Shown here in pieces: positions 19,411 through 29,801 of a stretch of 64,000 nucleotides of DNA (positions within the stretch are counted from its first letter, which is position 1; each line of letters starts with the position of its first letter). This DNA is from Paracoccus saliphilus. Lineage in GTDB: Bacteria > Pseudomonadota > Alphaproteobacteria > Rhodobacterales > Rhodobacteraceae. The stretch lies in NCBI RefSeq assembly GCF_028553805.1, contig NZ_CP067140.1, forward strand, positions 4,284,001 to 4,348,000, given 5' to 3'. The notes beneath the pieces are model-generated. The model worked only from the letters and a program-made list of their open reading frames with translations, had not been told where the DNA came from and made no database searches. A program made the position numbers and the translations under genes.

Positions 19411-20490
19411 TCAGTCCCTCGGGAACACGAAAACCCGGTCGCGACGCAGCATCAGCCACATCGGAGTATCGGCAGGCGGCAGAAAGACGCCCGGCACGAT
19501 GGCATTCAGCACAATGCCGCCCTGATCGGTCGTGAACTCGACCAGCGACTCCCGCCCCAGATAGCGGGCGCGTATCACCCGGGCCAGTGCCGCGGTGCCG
19601 TTTTCCGGTGTCGGGGCCGGGCCCTGACCGGCGCGGTCGAAATCGATTCTCAAGTGTTGAGGACGGATTACGATCTCCACCTCGCTGCCATCGGGAACAC
19701 CGGGGGTCAGGAATTGCCCAAAGGGCGTTTCGGTCAGGGCCCCCTGCACCTCACCAGTCAATATATTGATATCACTGAAAAATGCAGCAGCCTGACGATC
19801 CACTGGCGCGTTATACAGGTTATAGGGCGCACCCTGCTGTACAATCCGCCCGTCCCGCATCAGCAGGATCTGGTCGGCCATGCGCATTGCCTCGTCCGGC
19901 TCATGCGTGACCAGCAGAACGGCGGTACCTTCCTCTTTCAACAGGGCTAGCGTTTCATCGCGAATCCCATCGCGCAAACGCTCGTCCAGGCCACTGAAGG
20001 GTTCATCCATCAACAAGACACGGGGCTGCGGTGCCAAGGCACGGACCAATGCGACGCGTTGCTGTTCTCCGCCCGACAATTCATGCGGATAGCTGTCGAT
20101 ATGGGATGACATCCGCACACGTTCGAGCAACTCGCCAACATGGGCACGATTGGTGGAATAGCCGCCCTTGAGCCCGAAGGCGACATTCTCGCTGACCGGA
20201 AGATGCGGAAAGAGTGCAAAATCCTGGAACATCAACCCAACAGACCGGCGTTCAGGCGGGATGTGGATATTGCCGTCGCAAACCGGCTTGCCATCCACGA
20301 AGATCCGCCCGCTATCGGGCAGGTCCACCCCTGCGACAAGCCGGAGCGTCGTGGATTTGCCGCAGCCCGAAGGGCCGAGCAGGCAAGCGACCTGTCCGGC
20401 TTCGACCGAGAACCCTACGTCATCGACGACCCGCTGCCCATCGAAGGCACGGATCAGGTTCTGAACCTCCAATCGGGGTGGCGTCGTCAC
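19411..20490 (-). CDS. ABC transporter ATP-binding protein (Fe3+/polyamine-importer type, orphan)
   Basis: This 359-residue ATPase has Walker A LLGPSGCGKSTTLRL (about residues 37-51), signature SGGEQQRVALVRALA, Walker B VLLMDEPFSGLD and a switch histidine in LLVTHEPDEAM. The C-terminal 120 residues look like a TOBE domain (VEIVIRPQHLRI), as in FbpC/PotA-type importers. No permease or binding protein is next to it, so its partners must be elsewhere, or it is an orphan. It follows pcaB on the same strand after 100 bases holding a perfect palindrome. The cargo is unknown. Confidence 0.88.
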   Translation of the reverse strand: MTTPPRLEVQNLIRAFDGQRVVDDVGFSVEAGQVACLLGPSGCGKSTTLRLVAGVDLPDSGRIFVDGKPVCDGNIHIPPERRSVGLMFQDFALFPHLPVSENVAFGLKGGYSTNRAHVGELLERVRMSSHIDSYPHELSGGEQQRVALVRALAPQPRVLLMDEPFSGLDERLRDGIRDETLALLKEEGTAVLLVTHEPDEAMRMADQILLMRDGRIVQQGAPYNLYNAPVDRQAAAFFSDINILTGEVQGALTETPFGQFLTPGVPDGSEVEIVIRPQHLRIDFDRAGQGPAPTPENGTAALARVIRARYLGRESLVEFTTDQGGIVLNAIVPGVFLPPADTPMWLMLRRDRVFVFPRD

Positions 20491-20571
20491 GAGGTGCGCG
20501 ATTCTTTCACTAAGGTTTTCATTTGCCCTAGCAGGGGCCGCATTTCACTGCAACTGTCCCGATGCCGGTAT

Positions 20572-20583
20572 TTGTGATCACAA
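20572..20583. promoter_or_regulatory. perfect palindrome TTGTGATCACAA ahead of the ABC gene
   Basis: A 12-base perfect palindrome lies in the 100-base gap between pcaB and the ABC ATPase gene, 82 bases before the latter's start. The form suits a dimeric repressor or a CRP/GntR-like protein. It differs from the CRP consensus, which has a 6-base spacer. The regulator is not identified. Confidence 0.4.
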
Positions 20584-20590
20584 CGCCGCA

Positions 20591-21865
20591 TCAAATCGCT
20601 GAACCGGCATCGCCAATATTTTCCGCAGGCACCAGAAGGGTGTGCCAATCATGGTCCGGAGCAAGACGGGACAGGGCGCCCACCAGCGTCTCGGTCTCGC
20701 TGGCGGCGACCTCGGTCAAGGCGGCGGCAACAAGTTTCAACGCCTCGACGCGGGGCATATGGCGGGACAGGTGGAAACCGGCGGCCTCGGCCATCATCGC
20801 GCCGCGATCATTGGCAAATGTCGCGTCAATACGGGCCGGGCAGGGGGAAAGCGTATCGGCAAGATCATACGCCAGGCGCAACGCGGCACCGGTGCGGATG
20901 ATCATATCGGGCAGGGTCTGCCATTCCAGCGCCAGGGCAGAGCCGTCGCGTTCCTGCGCGTGGATCATCGCCTGATGCAGCGTGCCTACCGCCCCGGCAT
21001 TCAGACGGGCGAGGCTGACCAGCGCCTCGGCTGCGACCGGGTTGGATTTCTGCGGCATGGTGGAAGAGCCGCCGCCGGTGCCTGCGCTGACCTCGGCGAT
21101 CTCGGATTGACCCAGCAGGATCAGGTCGGCGCCGATCTTGCCGAGTGAGCCGGTGACAAGCGCCAGCCAGCCGCCAAGTTCCGCAATCGCGTCACGGGTG
21201 GCATGCCATGGAATCGATGGTGCATCCAGTTCCAGCTCGGCCGCCATCGCAGCCCGGATTTCCCCCATGCGCGGAGCAAGTGCCGCGCCGGTTCCTGCCG
21301 CACCGTAAAGCGAAACATTCAGCAGGCGCGGCCGCAACTCTGCAAGCCGGTCCAGATGCCGGATAAGCGGGGCACGCCAGACGGAGATCTTCGCGCCAAG
21401 GGTCGTCGGCGCGGCGATTTGAAAGCGCGTGCGGGCAGGAACGGGCAGGGTGGCGTGATCCGTCGCCTTGATGGCAAGCACCCGGTCCAGCGCCTTGATA
21501 CGCCCCTCGATGATCGACAGGGCCTCGCGCAGTTGCAGGATCAGGCCGGTGTCCTGAATGTCTTGCGAGGTCGCCCCGAAATGGACCCATCCGGCATCAT
21601 CCCCACAGGCCGCTTTCAGCGCCCCGACAACCGCCTGCGCGCCGATTCCAGCCCTCGCGGTAGGTTCTGTCAGACTGGCGGGGGCAGGATGCAGCGCCTC
21701 TGCGGTCGTGGAGATGGCCTGTGCGGCGTCCTTGGGGATGATGCCGAGCCGCCCCTGCACCCGCGCCAATGCGGCCTCGGACAGCAGCATGGCGGCGATC
21801 TGGGCAGAGGCGCCCATCACACCGCCCAGTTCCTCGTCGCCAAACAGCCCGTCGGTCAGCATCAT
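20591..21865 (-). CDS. pcaB: 3-carboxy-cis,cis-muconate cycloisomerase
   Basis: This fumarase/aspartase-superfamily protein of 424 residues has the signature GGSSTMPQKSNPVAAE (flexible serine loop, about residue 263-278) and the HFGATSQDIQDTG motif (about 116-128). It cyclises 3-carboxy-cis,cis-muconate to 4-carboxymuconolactone in the protocatechuate branch of the beta-ketoadipate pathway. It is the last gene of the pob-pca operon and overlaps the BKACE gene by 4 bases (ATGA). A second in-frame ATG follows immediately at 21862. Confidence 0.93.
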   Translation of the reverse strand: MMLTDGLFGDEELGGVMGASAQIAAMLLSEAALARVQGRLGIIPKDAAQAISTTAEALHPAPASLTEPTARAGIGAQAVVGALKAACGDDAGWVHFGATSQDIQDTGLILQLREALSIIEGRIKALDRVLAIKATDHATLPVPARTRFQIAAPTTLGAKISVWRAPLIRHLDRLAELRPRLLNVSLYGAAGTGAALAPRMGEIRAAMAAELELDAPSIPWHATRDAIAELGGWLALVTGSLGKIGADLILLGQSEIAEVSAGTGGGSSTMPQKSNPVAAEALVSLARLNAGAVGTLHQAMIHAQERDGSALALEWQTLPDMIIRTGAALRLAYDLADTLSPCPARIDATFANDRGAMMAEAAGFHLSRHMPRVEALKLVAAALTEVAASETETLVGALSRLAPDHDWHTLLVPAENIGDAGSAI

Positions 21866-22695
21866 GCGGCACGCAATCCCAGAATCTCTCTTGCCTGGGC
21901 GCAGCTTGCCACGGGACGCCGATACTTGTCACATAGTTCCACCGCACGACGCACCAGCGCCGCATTCGAAGGGGCAAGGGTGTCACGGTCCAACCGCACA
22001 TTGTCCTCCAGCCCCGTGCGCGCATGCCCGCCCGCGGAAATCGCCCATTCGTTCAGCACGATCTGGTTGGCGCCGATCCCGGCGGCGCACCACGGCGCAT
22101 CCTCTCCAAACAGGCGTTTGACCGTGTGAACGTAGAAATCGAACACTTCGCGATCCACCAGCATGGCATTTTTGACGCCCATCACGAATTGCACATAGGG
22201 GGTTTCGCTGATCCGGCCATCCTTGTGCATCTTTGCGGCCTGAAAGATATGGGACAGATCGAATGCCTCGATCTCTGGCTTGACCTCATATGCGACCATT
22301 TCCGAGGCCAGCCAGTCCACCAGATCGGGCGGGTTTTCATAGACCCGCGTCGGGAAATTGTTCGACCCGACGGAAAGCGAGGCCATGTCCGGGCGCAGGG
22401 GCAGCATTCCCCCACGCGCCTGTCCGGCCCCCGAGCGGCCACCCGTCGACAACTGCACGATCATGCCGGGGCAGTGTTTCTCGATCCCATCTTTCAGCGC
22501 GGCAAAGCGGTCGGGATCGCTGGTCGGTTTGCCGTCATCGTCGCGGACATGGCAATGGGCGATGCTCGCGCCGGCCTCGAATGCCTCATGCGTGGATTCG
22601 ATCTGTTCGGTCACGGTGATCGGAACCGCCGGGTTGTTTTCCTTGGTCGGAAGCGAGCCGGTGATGGCCACGCAGATGATGCAGGGATTGGTCAT
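21862..22695 (-). CDS. beta-keto acid cleavage enzyme (BKACE, DUF849)
   Basis: This 277-residue TIM-barrel protein has the DUF849/BKACE landmarks PCIICVAITGSLPTKENNPA, SIAHCHVRDDDGKP (zinc-binding histidines) and GGHARTGLEDNVRL at the C-terminus. BKACE enzymes react a beta-keto acid with acetyl-CoA to give acetoacetate and a new acyl-CoA. It is embedded between pcaG and pcaB. No pcaI, pcaJ or pcaF is in the window. It may therefore turn beta-ketoadipate plus acetyl-CoA into acetoacetate and succinyl-CoA, replacing the usual transferase and thiolase. That role is inference. Confidence 0.85.
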   Translation of the reverse strand: MTNPCIICVAITGSLPTKENNPAVPITVTEQIESTHEAFEAGASIAHCHVRDDDGKPTSDPDRFAALKDGIEKHCPGMIVQLSTGGRSGAGQARGGMLPLRPDMASLSVGSNNFPTRVYENPPDLVDWLASEMVAYEVKPEIEAFDLSHIFQAAKMHKDGRISETPYVQFVMGVKNAMLVDREVFDFYVHTVKRLFGEDAPWCAAGIGANQIVLNEWAISAGGHARTGLEDNVRLDRDTLAPSNAALVRRAVELCDKYRRPVASCAQAREILGLRAA

Positions 22696-22703
22696 GATCG
22701 GCC

Positions 22704-23324
22704 TCAGATATCGAAGAAGACGGTTTCGTTATCGCCTTGCAGGCGGATGTCAAAGCGATAGACTGGGATGCCGTCGCGATCCGAACGCTGCGCGATCAGG
22801 GTGGCGCGGCGGTGTTCCCATTCGATCAGGTTGAACACCGGATCAACGGCATTCGACTGTTCCTCATCGCTGAAATACATTCGCGTATTCAGCCCGATAT
22901 TGATCCCGCGCGAAACGATCCACAGGTTGATATGCGGTGCCATCATGCGACCGTTGCGGCCCATCACGGCGCCCGGCTTGACGGTGTCAAAGCCCCATTC
23001 ACCGGTCTCGAAATCGGTGATCACGCGACCCCAACCGCGAAAGCCCTCCTCGACCGGGCCGCCGCCTTCGGGATGGGCGTAGTGCCCGTCGGCATTGGCC
23101 TGCCAGACCTCGACCAGCGCATCCTTGACCGGCGAGCCCATGCCGTCGATCACCAGCCCCTCGACCCGGATACGCTCGCCCCTGGCATTCGGGCCGGCAA
23201 TGTCCCGGCCCAGTTCCTGCCCGTAGATGTCGAAACCCGCAGCCCCCGGTGCAAGGCCAATATGGACATAGGGGCCAGCGGTCTGTGAGGCGGTCTCGCG
23301 CAGGTAATCCAGCTTCTGCGGCAT
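22704..23324 (-). CDS. pcaG: protocatechuate 3,4-dioxygenase alpha subunit
   Basis: This 206-residue intradiol dioxygenase alpha chain contains QTAGPYVHIGLAPGA near the N-terminus, GLVIDGMGSPVKDALVEVWQ, and FETGEWGFDTVKPG. Compared with PcaH it lacks the full set of iron ligands, as usual for alpha chains. With PcaH it opens the protocatechuate ring to 3-carboxy-cis,cis-muconate. It follows pcaH with a 2-base gap and precedes the BKACE gene by 8 bases. Confidence 0.95.
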   Translation of the reverse strand: MPQKLDYLRETASQTAGPYVHIGLAPGAAGFDIYGQELGRDIAGPNARGERIRVEGLVIDGMGSPVKDALVEVWQANADGHYAHPEGGGPVEEGFRGWGRVITDFETGEWGFDTVKPGAVMGRNGRMMAPHINLWIVSRGINIGLNTRMYFSDEEQSNAVDPVFNLIEWEHRRATLIAQRSDRDGIPVYRFDIRLQGDNETVFFDI

Positions 23325-23326
23325 GT

Positions 23327-24049
23327 TCAGTTCCCCTCCAGCCGGTTCTCGAACAGCGTCGAGCGGCGGCCCCTCAGCACGATATCGAACTTATAGGCGA
23401 TAGCGTCGAGCGGGATCGTGGCGTTCAGGTCTAATCTGGCGATCAACTGTTCGATCGCGTCGGGGTCCGGGATGGTCTTGACGATTGGGCAATGCGGAAT
23501 CAGCGGGTCGCCTTCGAAATAAAGCTGGGTAATCAGCCGCTGCACGAATGCCGAACCGAAAACCGAAACATGAATATGCGCAGGCCGCCAGCTATTGACC
23601 CAGTTCCGCCAAGGGTAGGCGCCCGGCTTGATAGTGCGGAAGAAATAATAACCGTTCTCGTCGGTCAATACCCGCCCGCAGCCGCCAAAATTCGGATCGA
23701 GCGCACCGAGATAGCTGTCCTTCTTGTGGCGATACCGCCCCGAGGCATTGGCCTGCCAGATCTCTACCAGCGTGTTGGGGACCGGGCGGGCATTCTCGTC
23801 CAGCACCCGGCCATGCAGGATGATCCGCTCTCCCACCGGGTCGGCATCCTTGGCGTAGTTGCGGACCAGATCGTTGTCGAGCGGGTCGATATCGCTATGG
23901 CCGAATGTCGGACCGGTGATCTCGCTGACGGAGTTCTGCAATGAAATCAGCGAATAACGCGGGCTGCGCGCTGTCGTCGTCTTGTAATCCGGGGTCAGCG
24001 CAGGGGGATGCAGAGTCCGGTCGCGCTGGTAATATTCGGCTGGCTTCAT
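23327..24049 (-). CDS. pcaH: protocatechuate 3,4-dioxygenase beta subunit
   Basis: This 240-residue subunit starts at ATG 24049, which overlaps the pcaC stop (ATGA). It holds the catalytic Fe(III) site: tyrosines in NASGRYRHK and [10 protein letters not shown] and histidines in [11 protein letters not shown]. The N-terminal [20 protein letters not shown] is typical of PcaH. It forms the alpha-beta dioxygenase with PcaG. An upstream extension of the same frame has no ribosome binding site and was not used. Confidence 0.95.
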   Translation of the reverse strand: MKPAEYYQRDRTLHPPALTPDYKTTTARSPRYSLISLQNSVSEITGPTFGHSDIDPLDNDLVRNYAKDADPVGERIILHGRVLDENARPVPNTLVEIWQANASGRYRHKKDSYLGALDPNFGGCGRVLTDENGYYFFRTIKPGAYPWRNWVNSWRPAHIHVSVFGSAFVQRLITQLYFEGDPLIPHCPIVKTIPDPDAIEQLIARLDLNATIPLDAIAYKFDIVLRGRRSTLFENRLEGN

Positions 24050-24438
24050 CGGCTGGCCTCCTCTTGCATGTCCATTTCGGCATAGGTCTGCTTTGCCAGT
24101 TTCAGCGCATGGTTGGCGCGCGGCACACCGGCATAGATGGCGACATGCTGAAACGCCTCCAGCACATCTCGCCGGGACGCGCCGGTGCGGGCGGTGGCGC
24201 GTATATGCATCGGGATCTCCTCGAAATTCCCGGTCGCCGCCAGAAGCGCCAGGGTCAGCATCGAGCGCTCCCGGCGGCTGATCCCGTCGCTTGCCCAGAC
24301 CGTTCCCCAAGCAGAATTGGTGATCAGGTCCTGGAAAGGCCGGTCGAATTCGGTCTTGTTCGCCTCGGCGCGGTCAACATGGGCATCCCCCAGCACTTCG
24401 CGGCGGGCCTGCATACCTTCGGCGTAACGGTCAGACAT
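24046..24438 (-). CDS. pcaC: 4-carboxymuconolactone decarboxylase
   Basis: This 130-residue CMD-family protein (all-helical) has [19 protein letters not shown] and [20 protein letters not shown]. The single-domain form fits a separate PcaC, with PcaD encoded just upstream. It converts 4-carboxymuconolactone to beta-ketoadipate enol-lactone. It overlaps pcaD by 8 bases and pcaH by 4 bases. Confidence 0.95.
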   Translation of the reverse strand: MSDRYAEGMQARREVLGDAHVDRAEANKTEFDRPFQDLITNSAWGTVWASDGISRRERSMLTLALLAATGNFEEIPMHIRATARTGASRRDVLEAFQHVAIYAGVPRANHALKLAKQTYAEMDMQEEASR

Positions 24439-25218
24439 GGCCGACCTCCTTGAGAAAACGGGTCAGGATATCGGCATAGGTGGCGGGCGCCTCGACGCAG
24501 GGCAGGTGGCCCGCGCCCGAAATCACGTCCATCCGCGCCCCGGCAATCAGATTGGCGGTGGATTTGACAAGATCGGGCGGGGTCGCGCCGTCCAGATCCC
24601 CCGCGATAAGGTGGGTGGGCAGGTCGAGACGCGCCGCCGCCTCGCGCAGATCCGCGGCGGCAATCGCTTCGCAACAGGCAATATATCCGCCGACCGGCTG
24701 GCGTTCGAGCATCCGCTTCCAGGGCGCCGCTGCCCCCGAGGCCCGGAAATCAGGCGAGAACCAGCGTTCCATCGTCGCCGGGCCGATGCTTGGCAGGCCA
24801 TTTTGGCGAATTGCGGCGATACGATCCTGCCACATGGCACTATCGCCGATTTTTGCCGCACTGTTCGATATGACCAGCGCCCGAAGCAATTCGCCGTGAC
24901 GCATGGCGAGAGACTGCCCGATCAGCCCGCCGATGGAGAGGCCGACGAACACCGCATCCGACAGGCCCAGATGCCGGATCAACCCGGCCGCGTCATCGGC
25001 AAGTTGGTCGATGCTATAGGGGCCGGGTGTTTCCCCGGACAGGCCATGTCCGCGCTTGTCGTATCGCACCAGTCGCAATCCTTCCGGCAAATGGGGCAGC
25101 AGTACATCCCATAGCCGGAAATCCGTTCCGAGCGAGTTGGCGAATACCAGCGCCGGGCCGTGCTTGGGTCCGTGATCGGCGTAATGCAGATCCACTCCGT
25201 TCACATTCGCTGTCAGCA

Positions 25219-25219
<1 letters not shown>
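24431..25219 (-). CDS. pcaD: 3-oxoadipate enol-lactonase
   Basis: From ATG 25219 (TGATG overlap with the pobA stop) the protein has 262 residues. It is an alpha/beta-hydrolase with nucleophile elbow VGLSIGGLIG (Ser about residue 93), the aspartate in AGDLDGATP and the histidine in SGAGHLPCVEAP. It hydrolyses the enol-lactone to beta-ketoadipate. First pca gene after pobA. Confidence 0.94.
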
Positions 25220-26412
<1,193 letters not shown>

Positions 26413-26456
26413 TCACATATGGAAATCACCAAGTAAAATGAGATAATTGTCGATAT

Positions 26457-26476
26457 AGTTACCAAATTGGGAAATT
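26457..26476. promoter_or_regulatory. possible PcaQ/LysR-type site in the pobA-pcaQ gap
   Basis: AGTTACCAAATTGGGAAATT directly before the pcaQ ATG has an imperfect dyad around ACC..TTGG. LysR regulators often bind such partial palindromes (T-N11-A type) near their own start. The 88-base gap must hold both promoters. The match to known PcaQ sites is weak. Confidence 0.25.
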
Positions 26477-27391
26477 ATGGACCGCCGCATCAAGATCCGC
26501 CATTTGCAGGCCCTGACCGAGATCGTCAGGCAGGGGAGTTTGAAACGCGCGGCAGAACGATTGTTCCTGACCCAACCCGCCATTTCCCGGACACTGTCCG
26601 AACTGGAGGACATCATCGGCGCCGAATTGCTGACCCGCAATCGAAGTGGCGTGGCGCTGACACCGCAGGGAGAGTTCTTTCACGGCTTCGCGCAGAGCAG
26701 CCTGTCGGCGCTGGAACAGGGGCTGGCGGGAATCGACGAGGCCGGGCGCGAGGGTGCGATGCAGCTGCGGGTCGGCGCGTTGCCATCGGTAGCGGCACGG
26801 CTGATGCCAGAGGCGGTGACACAGCTTGCCGCACTGGCGCCGGAAATACGGCTGACCATCGCAGATGGCTCGCATGAGCATCTGACCGGCTTGCTGCGTT
26901 CCGGCGATCTGGATCTGGTGATCGGCAGGCTGGGCGCGCCTGAAACCATGCGTGGTCTCAGTTTCACCCAGCTTTATCTCGAAGAGGTCGCGATCGTGGT
27001 GCGTCCGGGTCACCCGATCCTTTCCGATCCAGATCTGCGCCGGATTGTCGATTGGCCGGTGATCTATCCCGCACCCTGGGCAGCGATCCGGCCTCTTGTC
27101 GAGCGGTTGCTGATTGCCGAAGGCATTCCCATGCCCGCAAGGCGGATCGAAACAGTATCGGGCGCATTTGGGCGCGCCTATCTGCCGGGTAGCGACGCGA
27201 TCTGGTTCATCTCTGCCGGAGTGGTGGCACGCGAGATAGAGCAGAGGCAGCTGGTCCGCCTGCCGGTCGCCACCAGTTCAACCGAGGGACCGGTCGGATT
27301 GATGGCTCGTGCCGAGCAGACTGAGACCACGGCACGACAATTGTTTGTGCAAGCCGTGGGGCGTGCTGTGTCGCAGCTGGAACTCGCGTGA
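26477..27391 (+). CDS. pcaQ: LysR-family regulator PcaQ
   Basis: This 304-residue protein has an N-terminal helix-turn-helix (IKIRHLQALTEIVRQGSLKR then AAERLFLTQPAISRTLSELE) and a C-terminal effector-binding domain. The start MDRRIKIRHLQAL and SQLEDIIGAELL-like stretch (here LSELEDIIGAELLTRNRSGV) match PcaQ of Rhizobiales and Rhodobacterales as I remember it. PcaQ activates pca genes in response to beta-carboxymuconate or the enol-lactone. It is divergent from pobA, which fits control of the full operon. Confidence 0.88.
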   Translation: MDRRIKIRHLQALTEIVRQGSLKRAAERLFLTQPAISRTLSELEDIIGAELLTRNRSGVALTPQGEFFHGFAQSSLSALEQGLAGIDEAGREGAMQLRVGALPSVAARLMPEAVTQLAALAPEIRLTIADGSHEHLTGLLRSGDLDLVIGRLGAPETMRGLSFTQLYLEEVAIVVRPGHPILSDPDLRRIVDWPVIYPAPWAAIRPLVERLLIAEGIPMPARRIETVSGAFGRAYLPGSDAIWFISAGVVAREIEQRQLVRLPVATSSTEGPVGLMARAEQTETTARQLFVQAVGRAVSQLELA

Positions 27392-27464
27392 TGCCGAGGG
27401 CATGAGCCTGACCAGACACATAGACGTGACTTAGAATATTCTGCGGGTCGGGTAGGTTTCAGGC

Positions 27465-27818
27465 ATGAAACATGTTGCCGCTTTGATATTCTGCCTCTTG
27501 CCATTGCCGGTCCTTGCCGATGCGCCGATCATCGAAAACGTTCAGGCTGAAAGGCAGGGTGATAGCTGGCATTTCAACGTCACCGTATCCCACCCCGATA
27601 CCGGGTGGGAGCATTATGCCGATGCCTGGCGGGTTCTGGACATGGATGGAAACGAGCTTGGCCTGCGAATCCTTGCCCATCCGCATGTGGCCGAACAGCC
27701 ATTCACACGCTCCTTGAGCGGTGTCGATATTCCGGAAGATGTCACGGCAGTCGAGATCGAGGCTCGGTGCCTCGTGGACGGCTGGTCCGGTGTCAGGACC
27801 AAGGTAGAGCTCGACTAA
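27465..27818 (+). CDS. small secreted protein of unknown function
   Basis: I do not recognise this 117-residue protein. Residues 1-19 (MKHVAALIFCLLPLPVLADA) form a clear signal peptide with a cleavage site after VLA or ADA. The rest is a compact acidic domain, probably beta-sandwich, with SWHFNVTVSHPDTGWEHYAD and LGLRILAHPHVAEQPFTRSL. It has one cysteine and no membrane anchor. It is a single gene convergent with cysNC, the two sharing a strong terminator. Two conserved-looking histidines in AHPHV might bind a metal; that is speculation. Confidence 0.7.
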   Translation: MKHVAALIFCLLPLPVLADAPIIENVQAERQGDSWHFNVTVSHPDTGWEHYADAWRVLDMDGNELGLRILAHPHVAEQPFTRSLSGVDIPEDVTAVEIEARCLVDGWSGVRTKVELD

Positions 27819-27830
27819 GCCGAGAGTAAA

Positions 27831-27863
27831 GACGCCGGCCCCGGATTTTCCGAGGCCGGCGTC
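27831..27863. terminator. bidirectional terminator
   Basis: GACGCCGGCC (27831-27840) pairs with GGCCGGCGTC (27854-27863) around a 13-base loop. The loop holds TTTT on one strand and AAAA on the other. It separates convergent genes 13 and 16 bases away. Confidence 0.8.
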
Positions 27864-27878
27864 GATCTCACAATCAGA

Positions 27879-29801
27879 TCAGCGCGATGCCCTGAGAATG
27901 CGTTCGACCACCTTCTCGGCAGCCTCTTCGGCAGTCAGTTCAACCGTGTTCACGATCAACTCGGCGGTTTCGGGCTCTTCATAGGGGCTGTCGATGCCGG
28001 TGAAGTTCTTCAACTCGCCCGAACGCGCCTTCTTGTACAGCCCCTTGACGTCACGCTCTTCGGCCACCTCCAGCGGGGTATCGACATATACCTCGAGGAA
28101 CTCACCATCGGCCATCAGATCGCGCACCATCCGACGCTCGGACCGGAAGGGCGAGATGAAGGCCGTCAGCACGATCAGCCCGGCATCGGTCATCAGGCGC
28201 GCCACCTCGCCGACGCGGCGGATGTTTTCCACCCGGTCGGCATCGGTAAAGCCCAGGTCGCGGTTTAGCCCGTGACGAACATTGTCGCCATCCAGAAGGA
28301 AGGTGTGCTTGCCAAGGGCATGCAGCTTCTTCTCGACGATATTGGCGATGGTTGATTTGCCCGAACCAGACAGACCCGTGAACCAGACCACGGCAGCCTT
28401 CTGGTTCTTGAGGGCGGCGTGGGCGTCGCGGTCCACATCGACAGCCTGCCAGTGGATGTTCTGGCTGCGGCGCAGGGCGAAACGGATCATGCCCGCCGCG
28501 ACCGTCGCATTGGTCAGCCGGTCGATCAGGATGAAGCCGCCCAGATCGGGGTTCTGATCATAGGCCTCGAACGGAATCGCCCGGTCGGTCGAGATATTGA
28601 CCACGCCGATGGCATTCAGCCCCAGGGTCTTGGAGGCCAGTTGTTCCATCGTGTTGACGTTCACCTCGTATTTCGGCTCGGTGACCGTCGCAGTGACACT
28701 TTGGGTGCCGATCTTCAGGATATAGGGACGGCCCGGCAGCATTTCCTCTTCGGACATCCAGACCAGCGTGGCTTCGAACTGGTCGGCAACCTCGCAGGGC
28801 TCGTCCGACTTGACGATCACATCGCCGCGCGAACAGTCGATCTCGTCCTCGAAGGTCAGCGTGATGGATTGTCCGGCAACCCCCTGGTCGAGATTTCCAT
28901 CGAAGGACACGATGGACTTGACCTTGGTGGTCTTGCCCGAAGGCAGAACCCGGATCGGATCGCCCGGACGCACTACGCCCGCGCCGATCTGTCCGGCAAA
29001 ACCGCGGAAGTCGAGATTCGGACGATTTACCCACTGCACCGCCATGCGGAAAGGATGATCCTGCAACCGCGCTTCGCTGATCGGGGCGTCTTCCAGATGG
29101 CCCAGCAAGGTCGGGCCCTGGAACCATTCCATGTTCGGGCTCTTGCTGACGATATTGTCGCCTTTCAGCCCCGAGATCGGGATCGGCTGGAAGCTTTCCA
29201 TACCGATCTGCTTGGCGAAATGCGAATAATCGCTGACGATTTCATAGAACCGCTCGGCCGAGTAATCGACCAGGTCCATCTTGTTCACCGCCAGCACCAC
29301 GTTGCGGATGCCAAGCTGGTTCACCAGGTAGCTGTGCCGCCGAGTTTGGGTCAGCACACCCTGACGCGCATCGATCAGGATAACGGCCAGATCGGCGGTC
29401 GAGGCGCCGGTGACCATGTTACGGGTATACTGTTCATGCCCCGGCGTGTCGGCGACGATGAATTTCCGCTTGTCCGTCGCGAAGAAGCGATAGGCGACAT
29501 CAATGGTAATGCCCTGCTCGCGCTCGGCTGCGAGACCGTCGACCAGAAGCGCGAAATCGATCTCGCCCGACTGCGTGCCGACATTCTTGGAATCGCTTTC
29601 AAGGCTGGCAAGCTGATCCTCGAAGATCATCTTGCTGTCATAGAGCAACCGCCCGATCAGCGTCGATTTGCCGTCATCCACCGAACCGCAGGTGATGAAG
29701 CGCAGCATGGTCTTGTGCTGATGCTTCAACAGATAGGCGTCAATGTCCTCGGCAATCAGCGAGTCCGTGACATAAACGGGGTCTTTGGTATCAAGGGTCA
29801 T
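27879..29801 (-). CDS. cysNC: sulfate adenylyltransferase large subunit fused to adenylylsulfate kinase
   Basis: This 640-residue fusion has a CysN GTPase (residues about 30-440) with P-loop [26 protein letters not shown] and NKMD. A C-terminal APS kinase (about 455-640) has P-loop [14 protein letters not shown]. With CysD it makes APS from sulfate, and the kinase half then makes PAPS. It overlaps cysD by 1 base. An FNR-box-like palindrome sits 42-55 bases ahead of the start, inside cysD. PAPS would feed assimilation and also sulfotransferases such as the one at 17460-19205. Confidence 0.96.
   Translation of the reverse strand: MTLDTKDPVYVTDSLIAEDIDAYLLKHQHKTMLRFITCGSVDDGKSTLIGRLLYDSKMIFEDQLASLESDSKNVGTQSGEIDFALLVDGLAAEREQGITIDVAYRFFATDKRKFIVADTPGHEQYTRNMVTGASTADLAVILIDARQGVLTQTRRHSYLVNQLGIRNVVLAVNKMDLVDYSAERFYEIVSDYSHFAKQIGMESFQPIPISGLKGDNIVSKSPNMEWFQGPTLLGHLEDAPISEARLQDHPFRMAVQWVNRPNLDFRGFAGQIGAGVVRPGDPIRVLPSGKTTKVKSIVSFDGNLDQGVAGQSITLTFEDEIDCSRGDVIVKSDEPCEVADQFEATLVWMSEEEMLPGRPYILKIGTQSVTATVTEPKYEVNVNTMEQLASKTLGLNAIGVVNISTDRAIPFEAYDQNPDLGGFILIDRLTNATVAAGMIRFALRRSQNIHWQAVDVDRDAHAALKNQKAAVVWFTGLSGSGKSTIANIVEKKLHALGKHTFLLDGDNVRHGLNRDLGFTDADRVENIRRVGEVARLMTDAGLIVLTAFISPFRSERRMVRDLMADGEFLEVYVDTPLEVAEERDVKGLYKKARSGELKNFTGIDSPYEEPETAELIVNTVELTAEEAAEKVVERILRASR

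Noticed and set aside
19113..19525. Open frames whose translation around repeat copy 2 resembles that around copy 1
   Set aside because: The similarity is explained by DNA repeat identity. The frames also run into the ends of neighbouring real genes.
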